From SZUA-442 sp035461905 (lineage in GTDB: Bacteria > Actinomycetota > Acidimicrobiia > Spongiisociales > UBA5794), in the NCBI GenBank assembly GCA_035461905.1, contig DATHUV010000034.1, forward strand, positions 9,267 to 73,266: a stretch of 64,000 nt of DNA, in the 5' to 3' direction. A model generated the notes under the pieces. That model saw only the letters and a list, made by a program, of their open reading frames with translations, was not told the origin of the DNA and made no database searches. Made by a program: the position numbers and the translations under genes. Shown piece after piece: positions 14,595 through 23,026 of the stretch (the first letter of the stretch is position 1; every line of letters begins with the position of its first letter).

Positions 14595-14786
14595 ATGCAC
14601 ACCGGGCGTTCGAACGCGATCCTCCTCGCCGACCTCCTGTCCCAGGACGGTCCGCACATCCGCATCGCGGATGACTTCGTCCGTGCCGTGTGCGCACACT
14701 GCGGGCAGCCCCTGACCGACGACCCACGGTTCGGGGAATGGGGCGCCTACTGCGCGACATGCTGGGTCGACTTGCGAGCGGTGTGA
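14595..14786 (+). CDS. Small zinc-ribbon protein
   Basis: 63 aa. The second half has two Cys-x-x-Cys knuckles, CAHCGQ and CATCW, about 21 residues apart, the layout of a treble-clef or zinc-ribbon fold. The first half is helical with no recognisable motif. The ATG lies 6 nt after a TACCTT box and there is no Shine-Dalgarno sequence, so the mRNA is probably leaderless. Function unknown; binding of nucleic acid or a protein partner is likely for such domains. Confidence 0.65.
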   Translation: MHTGRSNAILLADLLSQDGPHIRIADDFVRAVCAHCGQPLTDDPRFGEWGAYCATCWVDLRAV

Positions 14787-14851
14787 TCCGTCCGGGCACC
14801 TCCCACCTCCGCACGAAGCAGTCGATCTACGGGGAATTGCGGTGATCGACC

Positions 14852-15322
14852 ATGAACAGTGATGTGAAACCGATCCTCGCGATCGTGGCTGTCGTCGCAG
14901 TGGCCGTGATCGCAGTCATGGCATTGCGCGGGACCTATGTCGACACCGAGGTACATCCCCCTGTCGACCTCGGAACGCCCGGTGACACCGTGCCGGGCGG
15001 CGGACCGATCGCCGTCGTCGTCTCGAAGCTCGAGACGCCGGGCAGCTCCTTCTTGTGGTTCCGCCGCAGCAACCCTTCATACGAGGTGACCGTCCAGTTC
15101 TTCGCCCCACCCGGATGCTCGGGTTCGGTCAGCTTCGAAGACCCATGGCCGTCGTCGGACCCGGTGTGTGCCACGGACGTGCCGGTGGCCGGGATCGTGT
15201 CGGGTATCGGAACGACGCAGACAAGCGAGTCGATCATCGCCGTTGATGTTCAGGTCAATCCCGAGTGCTTCGCGGCCGTGGAGCCGGGTGATTACTGGCC
15301 GTCCGCTGCTGCGTGTCCGTGA
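14852..15322 (+). CDS. Membrane-anchored extracytoplasmic protein of unknown function
   Basis: 156 aa. One strongly hydrophobic N-terminal helix (residues 7-26, rich in Ala and Val) is followed by an exported domain with four cysteines (CSG, VCATD, ECF, AACP) that could form two disulfides. The short Gly/Pro linker TPGDTVPGGG separates anchor and domain. No known domain recognised. It is preceded by a weak ribosome-binding site and ends 10 bp from the convergent amidohydrolase. Confidence 0.65.
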   Translation: MNSDVKPILAIVAVVAVAVIAVMALRGTYVDTEVHPPVDLGTPGDTVPGGGPIAVVVSKLETPGSSFLWFRRSNPSYEVTVQFFAPPGCSGSVSFEDPWPSSDPVCATDVPVAGIVSGIGTTQTSESIIAVDVQVNPECFAAVEPGDYWPSAAACP

Positions 15323-15332
15323 CGCCAAACGA

Positions 15333-16901
15333 TCAGTCGACCCACGTCGGTAAGTGCGCGTCGAAGGTGACAGCGTCGGCATCGACGTAGGTCGACAGAA
15401 CTGCTGCGCTGCGAATCTCGTCGGGTGTTGCCGTGGTCACGTCCACACCGATGACAACCATGTCCGCCGGTGCTCCAATCGACAATGGCGCTTGCTCACC
15501 GAGGGCGTACGCCGCCCCGTCGGTGAACAGGTCGAGTGCTTCGAGAGGCGTGAGGCGTTCGCCCGGTGAGATACCGTGTCGGTCGATCGCCGCAGCCATG
15601 CCCCACAGCGGATGGGGTGGCTCGACCGGACAGTCCGACGAGCCCGCGAGTGGGATACCCGAGTCGCGCATCGTCCGAAACGGGTACAGCCACGGTTCAC
15701 GGTCAGGGCCCACGCGCTGGGCGACCCACTCGGACTCGGAAGCGAGGAATGCCGGCTGGACGCACGCCGTGGCACCGAGGCCTGCGAATCTTCTGATCTG
15801 GTCCGGATCGATGACCGACGCGTGCTCCATGCGGAGCCGGTCCGGGGTGGCTCCGTCGGCGATGAGCCCGTCGAAGAGGTCGAGGACGCCGCTTACGGCA
15901 CGATCGCCGATCGCGTGTACCGCGACCATGCCACCCATCCGAATCGACTCCCCGCAGATCGCGGCGTCGGCATCGTTGAGGCGATAGGTCCCGATCGTGT
16001 CGACGTCGGCGAATGGAGCCCGCATGGCCGCGGTGTGACCTCCGAGGCTTCCGTCGGCGAAACGCTTGACACCGATCCACCGCATGCGTGGACCCGCCCC
16101 AGAGAGCCGCGCGGCGGCGCGTGACAGCTGATCCGGATCATCGGTGATGACGATGCCGTACACCCTGATCGGGAGGCGTCGGCCCACCTCGCACCACAGG
16201 TCGATCTCATCCTCCAGTTTGTGCGACGGCGCCTCTCCGTATCCGATCATGGTGCCGATGCTCGTCAGCCCTACGGCGGCGAGCCGCTCGAGCCCGTGGA
16301 TCAGCTCGTCGGGATGCAGCCGCGACCCGCGTGAGAGGGCGGACGCGATCAGTCCGGCCGCCGTCTCCCTGAGCACTCCCGTCGGTCTTCCGCCCTCGTC
16401 GCGATCGAGCGAGCCCCCGGGGGGATCGGGTGTCGCCGATGAGATGGCGGATGCGTCGAGGGCAGCAGAGTTCGCGACCGCGACATGCCCGCAGTACCGG
16501 TAGATGACCGCCGGGCGATCCGGTACGGCGCGGTCCAGGTCTTCACGGGTCGGCAGGCGCCGCTCTGCAAGACCCTCGTCATCCAGCCTCGTTGCCACGA
16601 TCGGCTCCGTGGTCGGGCGCGAAGAGGCATACGCAGAGAGCCTCGCGACCAGGTCGTCGATCGACGAGGCAGACTTGAGCGAACACCCGCCGAGCAGCGT
16701 GGCGTACGGCACGGCGTGGAGATGAGCGTCCCTGAGGCCGGGAATGATGAACCCTCCCGGATAGCGTTCCTCGACGATGGTGGGCTCGACGAGGTCATCC
16801 CGTTCACCGATAGCCACCACGGTTCCGGACTCGGTGAGGATCGCGTTCCCGACCCGGCCCCGCGAGGTGATGACAGCCTCTGCGGAGAACAGCTTCCTCA
16901 C
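15333..16901 (-). CDS. Metal-dependent amidohydrolase (YtcJ/N-acyl amidase-like)
   Basis: 522-aa TIM-barrel hydrolase of the amidohydrolase superfamily. Metal motifs in order: HxH in LRDAHLHA (near residue 60), the barrel lysine region VKRFADGSLGG, HAIGDRA, EHASV and the final Asp in GSSDCPVEP. This arrangement matches the exoenzyme-like YtcJ family (COG1574-like); the natural substrate is unknown. The GTG start overlaps the stop of the upstream inositol-phosphatase-like gene (GTGA), so it is the second gene of a two-gene operon. Confidence 0.85.
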   Translation of the reverse strand: MRKLFSAEAVITSRGRVGNAILTESGTVVAIGERDDLVEPTIVEERYPGGFIIPGLRDAHLHAVPYATLLGGCSLKSASSIDDLVARLSAYASSRPTTEPIVATRLDDEGLAERRLPTREDLDRAVPDRPAVIYRYCGHVAVANSAALDASAISSATPDPPGGSLDRDEGGRPTGVLRETAAGLIASALSRGSRLHPDELIHGLERLAAVGLTSIGTMIGYGEAPSHKLEDEIDLWCEVGRRLPIRVYGIVITDDPDQLSRAAARLSGAGPRMRWIGVKRFADGSLGGHTAAMRAPFADVDTIGTYRLNDADAAICGESIRMGGMVAVHAIGDRAVSGVLDLFDGLIADGATPDRLRMEHASVIDPDQIRRFAGLGATACVQPAFLASESEWVAQRVGPDREPWLYPFRTMRDSGIPLAGSSDCPVEPPHPLWGMAAAIDRHGISPGERLTPLEALDLFTDGAAYALGEQAPLSIGAPADMVVIGVDVTTATPDEIRSAAVLSTYVDADAVTFDAHLPTWVD

Positions 16902-17689
16902 GGATCGATCAACCGCATCGGCATCCAGCTCTCGATCACGGTCCGCAGGTCGTCGTGGACGACGGAGTTGGAGGCAACGACGAGACCCATGAACGGTGTC
17001 GACCCCCGCCCGAAGGGATCCGTCACGGTTCCACCGGCCTCACGGACGAGGAGCAGACCTGCCGCACCGTCCCACGGCGCGATGCCGAGTTCCCAGTATC
17101 CCTCGTATCGACCCGCGGCGACCCATGCGAAGTCGAGGGCGGCCGACCCGAAGCGCCTGATGCCGTTCACCCGTCTCAACACCTCCCGCACCACGACCGC
17201 GAGCTCGTCGGCATGCTCGTCGTGGTTGTACGGGAACCCGGTGGCGATCACCGATCGCTCCAGGCTGCTCTCGATCGAAACCGTCACGTGATGGCCGTTG
17301 AGGCGGGTTCCCCCGCCATCGGTGGCACTGAAGATCTCGTCACGCATCGGGTCGTACACGACACCCACCCGGGCACGGTCACCGTCGTAGAGGGCAATGG
17401 ACACCGAGACGTGGGGTATGCCATGCACGAAGTTGACGGTGCCATCGAGTGGATCCACGATCCAGTGCCTGCCTCCCGTCAACTCCCCGCCTGCCTCCTC
17501 GGCGAGGATCTCGTCTTCGGGCCTGTGCGTACGGATCAGGTCCGTGATCGCCTCCTCGGATGCGCGGTCCACCGCCGTCACGGGATCGAACTTCCCCTTG
17601 TAGTCGGGATTGGGTGGTGTCCCGAAGAAGCGACGGATGATCTCTCCGCCTGCCCTGGCAGCGTCGATGGCGAGGTGGAGGTCATCCAT
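16898..17689 (-). CDS. Inositol monophosphatase family protein
   Basis: 263 aa, Mg2+-dependent phosphatase fold. Motifs seen are EEAGG, WIVDPLDGTVNFVHGIP (both metal aspartates) and PWDGAAG. It could hydrolyse inositol-1-phosphate, fructose-1,6-bisphosphate, histidinol phosphate or PAP; the family does not separate cleanly by sequence. The start at 17689 is chosen over a GTG at 17722 because TAGCAT lies 7 nt in front of it. It leads the operon with the amidohydrolase and is divergent from lnt. Confidence 0.88.
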   Translation of the reverse strand: MDDLHLAIDAARAGGEIIRRFFGTPPNPDYKGKFDPVTAVDRASEEAITDLIRTHRPEDEILAEEAGGELTGGRHWIVDPLDGTVNFVHGIPHVSVSIALYDGDRARVGVVYDPMRDEIFSATDGGGTRLNGHHVTVSIESSLERSVIATGFPYNHDEHADELAVVVREVLRRVNGIRRFGSAALDFAWVAAGRYEGYWELGIAPWDGAAGLLLVREAGGTVTDPFGRGSTPFMGLVVASNSVVHDDLRTVIESWMPMRLIDP

Positions 17690-17696
17690 GGTGTCG

Positions 17697-17702
17697 ATGC
17701 TA
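17697..17702 (-). promoter_or_regulatory. Leaderless -10 box (TAGCAT) of the IMPase gene
   Basis: TAGCAT on the minus strand, 7 nt before the ATG at 17689. It decides the start of that gene. Confidence 0.6.
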
Positions 17703-17744
17703 TCGCCTTGGTGCACCGACACGGCGGGTAGGTGGGTCCGGTCC

Positions 17745-17750
17745 TATCCT
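17745..17750 (+). promoter_or_regulatory. Leaderless -10 box (TATCCT) of lnt
   Basis: TATCCT followed by 8 nt and the ATG at 17759. It is divergent from the IMPase promoter 43 bp away. Confidence 0.6.
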
Positions 17751-17758
17751 CTCGACCC

Positions 17759-19270
17759 ATGGTTCCCATAGCCCTCGTCGCAGCGAGTTCCGTGCTGATG
17801 TGGGCCGCGTTTCCACCGATCGGCTTCGGACCCCTCGCCTTCGTCGCGCCGGTTCCGCTGTTTCTCGCCCTCCGCTCGGTCGAGAGGCCGTTCCATGCCC
17901 TGGCCCTCGGCTTCATATGGGGAGCCGCGTTCTTCGGACTCCTGCTCAACTGGTTGATGGTCCTCGGGTTCGTCGCCTGGTTCCCCCTCGCGATCCTGAT
18001 GGGTGCGTTCTCTGCGTCCTATGCGTTCGTCGTCTGGTTGTTCCGAATGTGGCCCTCCTGGCGTTGGTGGATGATCGCAACCGGCGGATGGGTCGCCCTC
18101 GAGTTCATCCGGGGCCGGTTTCCGTTCGGGGGGTTCCCGTGGGGGGACATCGGGTATCCGGCCGCTGGAATCCCCGGCGCGATCGGGTCGGTCCAGTGGA
18201 TCGGGCCGTCCGGCTGGACCGCCATGACCATCGCATTCGCTGCGGGCTTGACGCTCTTCATCGAGAACCATCGCGACTGGAGGATGGCGGTGGACGCCGG
18301 GAGTGTCATCGTGCTCCTCATCGTGGGCGGGGCCCTGTTCGCACCCTCGCCCGGTGGCCAGGTGTGGCGCACGGTCATCGTCCAGGGTGGATCGCCGTGT
18401 CCCCAGGTCCGATGTCAGAACGAGAACCAGCGCATCTATGAGCGGCACATGCAGCTGACCCGCCAGATTCCCGCGGGTACGGTCGAGTTCGTCGTGTGGC
18501 CGGAGAACTCCACAGGAACCCCGTACGAGCCTGAGGGCAACGAGCAGGTACGCGCCGAGATCATCGAGCAGGCGAGGCGCCTCGATGCGCACATGCTCAT
18601 CTCGGGGACGCGGGTCGCAGGCGACGGCGAGTTCTACAACGTCAATGTCATGTACTCGCCCGATGGGGTGAAGGTCGGTGAGTACCTCAAGCGGCACCCT
18701 GTGCCCTTCGGGGAGTTCGTGCCGTTGCGGGGCCTGTTCGACTTCGTTCCGCAGCTCGACCGGGTGCCGAGGGACATGATCCGAGGTACCGACGCCGTGG
18801 TATTTCCGACCGAGCAGGGGTCTGTGGGCTCGGTGATCTCCTTCGAGGGATCGTTCGCCCGCTCGATGCGCTCGAGCGCGCTCGCAGGAGCGGAGGTGAT
18901 GGTCGTGACTACGAACACGTCGTCGTATGGGAAGTCACCGGCGACGGATCAGGCAATCGCGATGGTCAGGGTGAATGCCGCAGCCGTCGGCCTTGACACG
19001 GCGTACGCGTCGATCACCGGCAAGTCGACGTTCATAGGTGCGGACGGCAGTATCGGGCTCGTGACCGAGCAGCTCGACGAGCTCGCCCTCTATGGTGCAC
19101 TGCGTTTCAGCCCGCAGGAAGTGACGCTGTGGGTCCGGTTCGGCGATTGGCTCGCAATCGGATCAATCCTGCTCGCCGGTGTTGCCCTGGCCTTCCCGGG
19201 GAGCCGGTCGCGATCGGGGTCATCGACCTCGGAAACGTCGTCGACAGGCCGTTTTGCGCCTTCGGGATGA
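17759..19270 (+). CDS. lnt: Apolipoprotein N-acyltransferase with Cys-to-Ser change at the nucleophile
   Basis: 503 aa: about six N-terminal transmembrane helices, a periplasmic nitrilase-fold domain (about 200-460) and a last helix. Lnt adds the third acyl chain to lipoproteins. Catalytic Glu249 (WPENST) and Lys311 (YLKRHPVPFGEF) are present. The position of the nucleophilic cysteine, ICYE in E. coli, reads ISFE here: Ser361 replaces Cys while the following Glu363 is kept. Spacings between the three residues match the family. Start 17759 is supported by a -10 box. The enzyme may use serine, be weak, or have another role. Confidence 0.85.
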   Translation: MVPIALVAASSVLMWAAFPPIGFGPLAFVAPVPLFLALRSVERPFHALALGFIWGAAFFGLLLNWLMVLGFVAWFPLAILMGAFSASYAFVVWLFRMWPSWRWWMIATGGWVALEFIRGRFPFGGFPWGDIGYPAAGIPGAIGSVQWIGPSGWTAMTIAFAAGLTLFIENHRDWRMAVDAGSVIVLLIVGGALFAPSPGGQVWRTVIVQGGSPCPQVRCQNENQRIYERHMQLTRQIPAGTVEFVVWPENSTGTPYEPEGNEQVRAEIIEQARRLDAHMLISGTRVAGDGEFYNVNVMYSPDGVKVGEYLKRHPVPFGEFVPLRGLFDFVPQLDRVPRDMIRGTDAVVFPTEQGSVGSVISFEGSFARSMRSSALAGAEVMVVTTNTSSYGKSPATDQAIAMVRVNAAAVGLDTAYASITGKSTFIGADGSIGLVTEQLDELALYGALRFSPQEVTLWVRFGDWLAIGSILLAGVALAFPGSRSRSGSSTSETSSTGRFAPSG

Positions 19271-19282
19271 CGTGCATACAAT
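19254..19282 (+). promoter_or_regulatory. Promoter TTGCGC-N17-TACAAT
   Basis: A -35-like TTGCGC (19254-19259) and -10 TACAAT (19277-19282) with the optimal 17-bp spacing, overlapping the end of lnt. It should drive the small gene at 19376 with a leader of about 90 nt. It is the best sigma70-type promoter in the window. Confidence 0.6.
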
Positions 19283-19375
19283 GAAGAACCGAGATTTCGC
19301 GGTTGCACTATCGCGCGTCACATCGCCAATAGCTGCTCCGCTCTGATACGCACCCAAGAAAGGCACCCAAGACCC

Positions 19376-19564
19376 ATGTCCGACATTCTCAAGGCATCAC
19401 GTCCGAAGGGTCGATCCCGACGGCCGAAGACCTACGACGAGGAGCGCACCTGCGCCCATGTCGAGTGCTCCACACAGCTGTCGCGCTACAACAGGGCCGA
19501 GTTCTGTCACACCCATCGCCCGGTTCGGTACCCACGCCTCCGAGGCGTCCTCAGCGAGGAGTGA
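19376..19564 (+). CDS. Small basic Cys/His-rich protein
   Basis: 62 aa. A lysine/arginine-rich N-terminus (SRPKGRSRRPKTY) precedes a putative zinc site made of CAHVEC and CHTH. This suggests a small nucleic-acid- or ribosome-binding zinc finger, but no family is recognised. It has AAGAAAGG upstream of the ATG and its own strong promoter about 100 bp upstream, followed by a good terminator hairpin, so it is likely an abundant monocistronic mRNA. Confidence 0.65.
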   Translation: MSDILKASRPKGRSRRPKTYDEERTCAHVECSTQLSRYNRAEFCHTHRPVRYPRLRGVLSEE

Positions 19565-19585
19565 CCGCCCTCCGTCCGAAGTGAA

Positions 19586-19610
19586 AAGGCCCCGGTAGCA
19601 CCGGGGCCTT
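19586..19610. terminator. Bidirectional terminator hairpin
   Basis: Perfect 11-bp arms AAGGCCCCGGT and ACCGGGGCCTT around a 3-nt loop. Located between the small zinc-finger gene and the convergent aminotransferase. The As and Ts at the arm ends give partial U tracts in both directions. Confidence 0.75.
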
Positions 19611-19672
19611 CCCATTTCCGACCTGGCACCTAGGACTCAACCGTTTCCGGTGGCCTCGGGAGCGTGAGGCGC

Positions 19673-20944
19673 TCAGCCCTTCTCGTGTGCGGCGATCGCT
19701 TCGGAAAGCATGTCGATGCCCCGGTCGAGATCGTCCTCGCTCACGTTCAGGGGAGGGATGAATCGGATGACATTGCCGTCAGGCCCGCAGTTGAGGATGA
19801 GGAGGCCGGCCTCGTGGGCGTGGGCAGCGATGTCCCTGAACGCGTCTGGATCGGGTGCGTTGTCGTGGGTGACGAGTTCGATCCCGATCATGAGCCCGAG
19901 GCCGCGTACGTCCCCGATGGCTGCGTGCTGTTCCTTCAGTGCGTTCCACCGGGTGAACGCGTGTTCAGACAGCGCGGGTACGTTCGGTACCACGGAGCGA
20001 AGCTCTCGCACGGTTGCCGCCGAAGCTGCACACGAGACGGGGTTTCCCCCGAACGTGGTTCCATGGGAGCCGGTCGGCCACCGGTCGATGAATTCTGCGG
20101 AAGCGGCGACTGCCGAAAGGGGGAGGCCGTTCGCGATCGCCTTGCCCATGACGAGGACGTCCGGCCGCACGTCGTACACCTGGCTCGTGAACCAGTCGCC
20201 GGTGCGTCCGAATCCGGTCTGGACCTCGTCAGCGATGAGCAGGATGCCGTGTTCGTCGGCGATCTCACGAATTGCGGTGAGGAACTCCCGACTCGCGGGG
20301 TAATAGCCGCCTTCACCCTGCATCGGTTCGATGAGGAACGCCGCGATCTCCCCCGGTGTGACCTCGTACTTGAACTTCATGTCGAGTTCGCGCAGGGCGT
20401 AGGCGTTCGCCTCCTCCTGGGACATTCCCCACCCGAACGGGTGCGGGAACGGGACCACGAATGTCGATGGGAGGAGCGGGTGATAGCCCTGGCGGTACTT
20501 CGCCTTCGAGGTCGTGTAGGTGACGGACCCCATCGTCCGCCCATGGAATCCGCCGCGGAAGGTGATGATGCCCTGCCGGCCGGACACCTTGCGGGCGAGC
20601 TTCACGGAAGCCTCGACTGCCTCGGCGCCCGAGTTCATGAAGAAGAGCTTCTCGATGCCCTCCGGAGCCACGTCGATGATCACTTCGGCCGCATCGACGA
20701 TCGTCTCGTACAGGAATGCACCACCGGCGTGCCAGAGCTTGTTCAGCTGTGCCTGGGCGGCGGCGACGACGGCATCGGGGCGGTGGCCGAGGTTGGTCGT
20801 GGCGATGCCACACGTGAAGTCGAGGTACTGCTTGCCGTCGGGTGCGGTGACCCAGCTCCCCTTGCCTTCGGTGATCTCGATCTCATTGTCGAACGAGATC
20901 ACGGGGGCGATGATGTCACGGAATCTTCTCTGCAGGTCGGTCAT
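19673..20944 (-). CDS. gabT: Class III aminotransferase (4-aminobutyrate aminotransferase-like)
   Basis: PLP enzyme of 423 aa. Seen are FFMNSGAEAVEA, FHGRTMG, the cofactor Asp in LLIADEVQTGFGRTG and the PLP lysine in VLVMGKAIANG. The closest match by pattern is GABA/omega-amino-acid transaminase; ornithine or acetylornithine forms cannot be excluded. Start MTDLQRRF at 20944 has GGAGAGACC directly upstream; a longer frame to 20998 lacks a signal. It is followed on the same strand by no gene, only a shared terminator. Confidence 0.82.
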   Translation of the reverse strand: MTDLQRRFRDIIAPVISFDNEIEITEGKGSWVTAPDGKQYLDFTCGIATTNLGHRPDAVVAAAQAQLNKLWHAGGAFLYETIVDAAEVIIDVAPEGIEKLFFMNSGAEAVEASVKLARKVSGRQGIITFRGGFHGRTMGSVTYTTSKAKYRQGYHPLLPSTFVVPFPHPFGWGMSQEEANAYALRELDMKFKYEVTPGEIAAFLIEPMQGEGGYYPASREFLTAIREIADEHGILLIADEVQTGFGRTGDWFTSQVYDVRPDVLVMGKAIANGLPLSAVAASAEFIDRWPTGSHGTTFGGNPVSCAASAATVRELRSVVPNVPALSEHAFTRWNALKEQHAAIGDVRGLGLMIGIELVTHDNAPDPDAFRDIAAHAHEAGLLILNCGPDGNVIRFIPPLNVSEDDLDRGIDMLSEAIAAHEKG

Positions 20945-21088
20945 GGTCTCTCCGATCGGTTCGGGTCCGGGTCGTCGTGGCGCGAGGTTGGGCGTCACGG
21001 AGCTGCGAAGAGATGTTTTCGCTGGCGTCGAGGAGTCCGAACCATGTCCTGATGGTACCCGTCGGAGCCAATCACGTGCAGGAGCCCT

Positions 21089-21946
21089 TCATTCTCCCCT
21101 GAACTCGGGCGGGCGCTTCTCGAGGAACGCCATCGCAGCCTCCATGAAGTCGTTCGATCCGAGGAAGGAGCTGTTCCACAACGCCACGTAGTCGAGGCCT
21201 TCGGCGACGGACCAGCCCTCGCCGGCGCGAAGGACGGCCTTGGCTCCCTGCACGGCGAGCGGTGAGTTCGCTGCGATCTCGTGGGCGAGTGCGACCGCCG
21301 CACTGACGACTGCTGCGTGGTCATCCATGATGCGACCGACGAGGCCGATCTCGTGCGCCTCGTCGGCACCGAAGTCCCTGCCCGTGTAGACGAGCTCGGC
21401 CAGCCGTCCGGGGTCGATGATGCGCGGTAGTCGCTGGAGCGTCCCGACATCTGCGACCATCGCGATCCTCGTCTCACGAACGGAGAACACCGCGTCGCGT
21501 GACGCGTATCGGATGTCGCACGCCGTGATGAGGTCGACACCCGCACCGATGCAGTTGCTGTGGACTGCTGCGATGACGGGCTTCGCACACGCCGCCAGTG
21601 CGTTGAACGTGTGTTGCATCTTCCTGATCGTCTTGTACAGCGCTGCGCGCTTGCCGACGTCCGACGCCGGTTGGTTCTCGTCCGCTGGATCGACGCCACC
21701 GTTCGCAAAGATGGGGCCGAACGCTTTCAGGTCGATGCCTGCCGTGAAAGACGGCCCCTTTGCCGCGATCACGACGGCTCTGGTCTCGGGGTCGTCCGAG
21801 AGTGCCTCGATGATCTGCGGGAACTCGGTCCAGAACGCCGGCGCGAAGGCGTTGTGTGCTTCGGGACGATCGAGCCACACCGTTGCGACATGGTGATCGA
21901 AATCGACGGAGACGACGTCTGAACGGGGGATGGCTGCTCGTGACAT
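21089..21946 (-). CDS. Enoyl-CoA hydratase/isomerase, dienoyl-CoA isomerase-like
   Basis: Crotonase-fold protein of 285 aa. The oxyanion-hole region is AGIDLKAFG and the second is GAGVDLITACDIRYAS. The acid residues that define delta(3,5)-delta(2,4)-dienoyl-CoA isomerase (ECH1) are all present: Asp in GVDLITACD, Glu in SVRETRIAM and Asp in ADVGTLQRLP. It likely serves beta-oxidation of polyunsaturated acyl chains. The start at 21946 is supported by TACTGT 6 nt upstream; an upstream frame to 22018 has no signal. Confidence 0.85.
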   Translation of the reverse strand: MSRAAIPRSDVVSVDFDHHVATVWLDRPEAHNAFAPAFWTEFPQIIEALSDDPETRAVVIAAKGPSFTAGIDLKAFGPIFANGGVDPADENQPASDVGKRAALYKTIRKMQHTFNALAACAKPVIAAVHSNCIGAGVDLITACDIRYASRDAVFSVRETRIAMVADVGTLQRLPRIIDPGRLAELVYTGRDFGADEAHEIGLVGRIMDDHAAVVSAAVALAHEIAANSPLAVQGAKAVLRAGEGWSVAEGLDYVALWNSSFLGSNDFMEAAMAFLEKRPPEFRGE

Positions 21947-21952
21947 GCCCGG

Positions 21953-21958
21953 ACAGTA
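21953..21958 (-). promoter_or_regulatory. Leaderless -10 box (TACTGT) of the dienoyl-CoA isomerase gene
   Basis: TACTGT on the minus strand, 6 nt before the ATG at 21946. Confidence 0.5.
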
Positions 21959-22057
21959 ATCGGCGACTCCGTCGAATCGGCCGGTCAGGGAACCGGATCG
22001 ACCCCGGCGCCCGTCCAAACCCCAGCCGACATGGTCGGGTCAACGATGGGAGGAATC

Positions 22058-23011
22058 ATGGGACGTCAGGACACCACTCGACGGACGGGATGGGCCCGCA
22101 TCCTCCTCGTCGTCATGGCCGTATCGGTCGTTGTCGCAGCGTGCTCGGCCAACGACGACGCGACGACTGTCACCACGACGGCCTCAGCAGGGGGCGAAAG
22201 CGGACTCGATGAAGGGCCCGCACCGGAACCGGGTGCCCGCCAGGATGGGATCGCATACGACGTCGTGCTCGACGACGGGATGATCGTCTTCGAGCAGGTC
22301 GGGTCCACCTTCGATGCGAAGATCATCAGGGATGGCTCCGTCGAACTCCGGATCGAGCCTGGCTCGTTCGGGACCACCGCCGGTCAGGTGCGAGCGATCG
22401 CCGCTGACCTCGGCGGGTACATCGCCTCGGGGGAGTCGCGTGTCGAGCAGTTCGAGGACGATCGTTACGCAGTCGGCTGGTACACGATCCGGATCCCGAG
22501 TGATCGGTTCGACGAGGCCGTCGCTCGCGTCGAGCAGCTCGGTGAGCGTGTCTCTGCGTCGCTGTCATCCCAGGACGTCACCGAGGAGTATGTGGATCTC
22601 GAGGGTCGCCTCGACTACTGGCGCGAGCAGGAGGCGTTCTACCTGCGCCTCATGGAGGAAGCAACGACGATCGAGGAGCTCGTGACGGTCCAGACGAGGA
22701 TGCAGGACGTCTTGTTGAACATCGAGCAGATCGAAGGCCGACTCCGCTACCTCGACTCGCGCACGGACTTCGCGACGCTGACCGTCGGCCTGACCGAGGT
22801 TCCCGACACGGCGGTTCCGCCCGTCGACCCGAAGGATCCGGGCCCCATCGCCGAAGCGTTCGATCAGGCGGGAGAGGTCCTCCTCGCGACCGTTGGCTTC
22901 ATGATCATCGCAACCGCCGTTGCCATCCCGATCGCGATCGTCGTGGCTGTTGCCTACGGCATCTTCAGGCTGTTCACCCGTCCCACCCGCCGCGGAACCG
23001 CTGCGAGCTGA
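22058..23011 (+). CDS. DUF4349-type lipoprotein
   Basis: 317 aa. A signal peptide ends in the lipobox VVAAC. An acidic linker, then a domain with the DUF4349 pattern (IRDGSVELRIE, a central coiled-coil VDLEGRLDYWREQEAFYLRLM, RLRYLDSRTDFATLTVGL) and a C-terminal transmembrane helix (about 283-308) with a basic tail. This anchors the protein at both ends. Role unknown; such proteins are envelope-associated. Start 22058 has GGGAGGA upstream; a start at 22031 is possible. Confidence 0.8.
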   Translation: MGRQDTTRRTGWARILLVVMAVSVVVAACSANDDATTVTTTASAGGESGLDEGPAPEPGARQDGIAYDVVLDDGMIVFEQVGSTFDAKIIRDGSVELRIEPGSFGTTAGQVRAIAADLGGYIASGESRVEQFEDDRYAVGWYTIRIPSDRFDEAVARVEQLGERVSASLSSQDVTEEYVDLEGRLDYWREQEAFYLRLMEEATTIEELVTVQTRMQDVLLNIEQIEGRLRYLDSRTDFATLTVGLTEVPDTAVPPVDPKDPGPIAEAFDQAGEVLLATVGFMIIATAVAIPIAIVVAVAYGIFRLFTRPTRRGTAAS

Positions 23012-23026
23012 CCGAGGTTGGTCAGC
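23007..23026. terminator. Hairpin containing both convergent stop codons
   Basis: GCTGACC (23007-23013) and GGTCAGC (23020-23026) around 6 nt. Each arm carries the TGA of one gene: DUF4349 on plus and DUF4389 on minus. A symmetrical 3'-end shared by both genes. Confidence 0.5.

Noticed and set aside
17744..18697. 317-codon minus-strand frame opposite lnt
   Set aside because: Charged, low-complexity translation opposite a clear Lnt gene; shadow frame.
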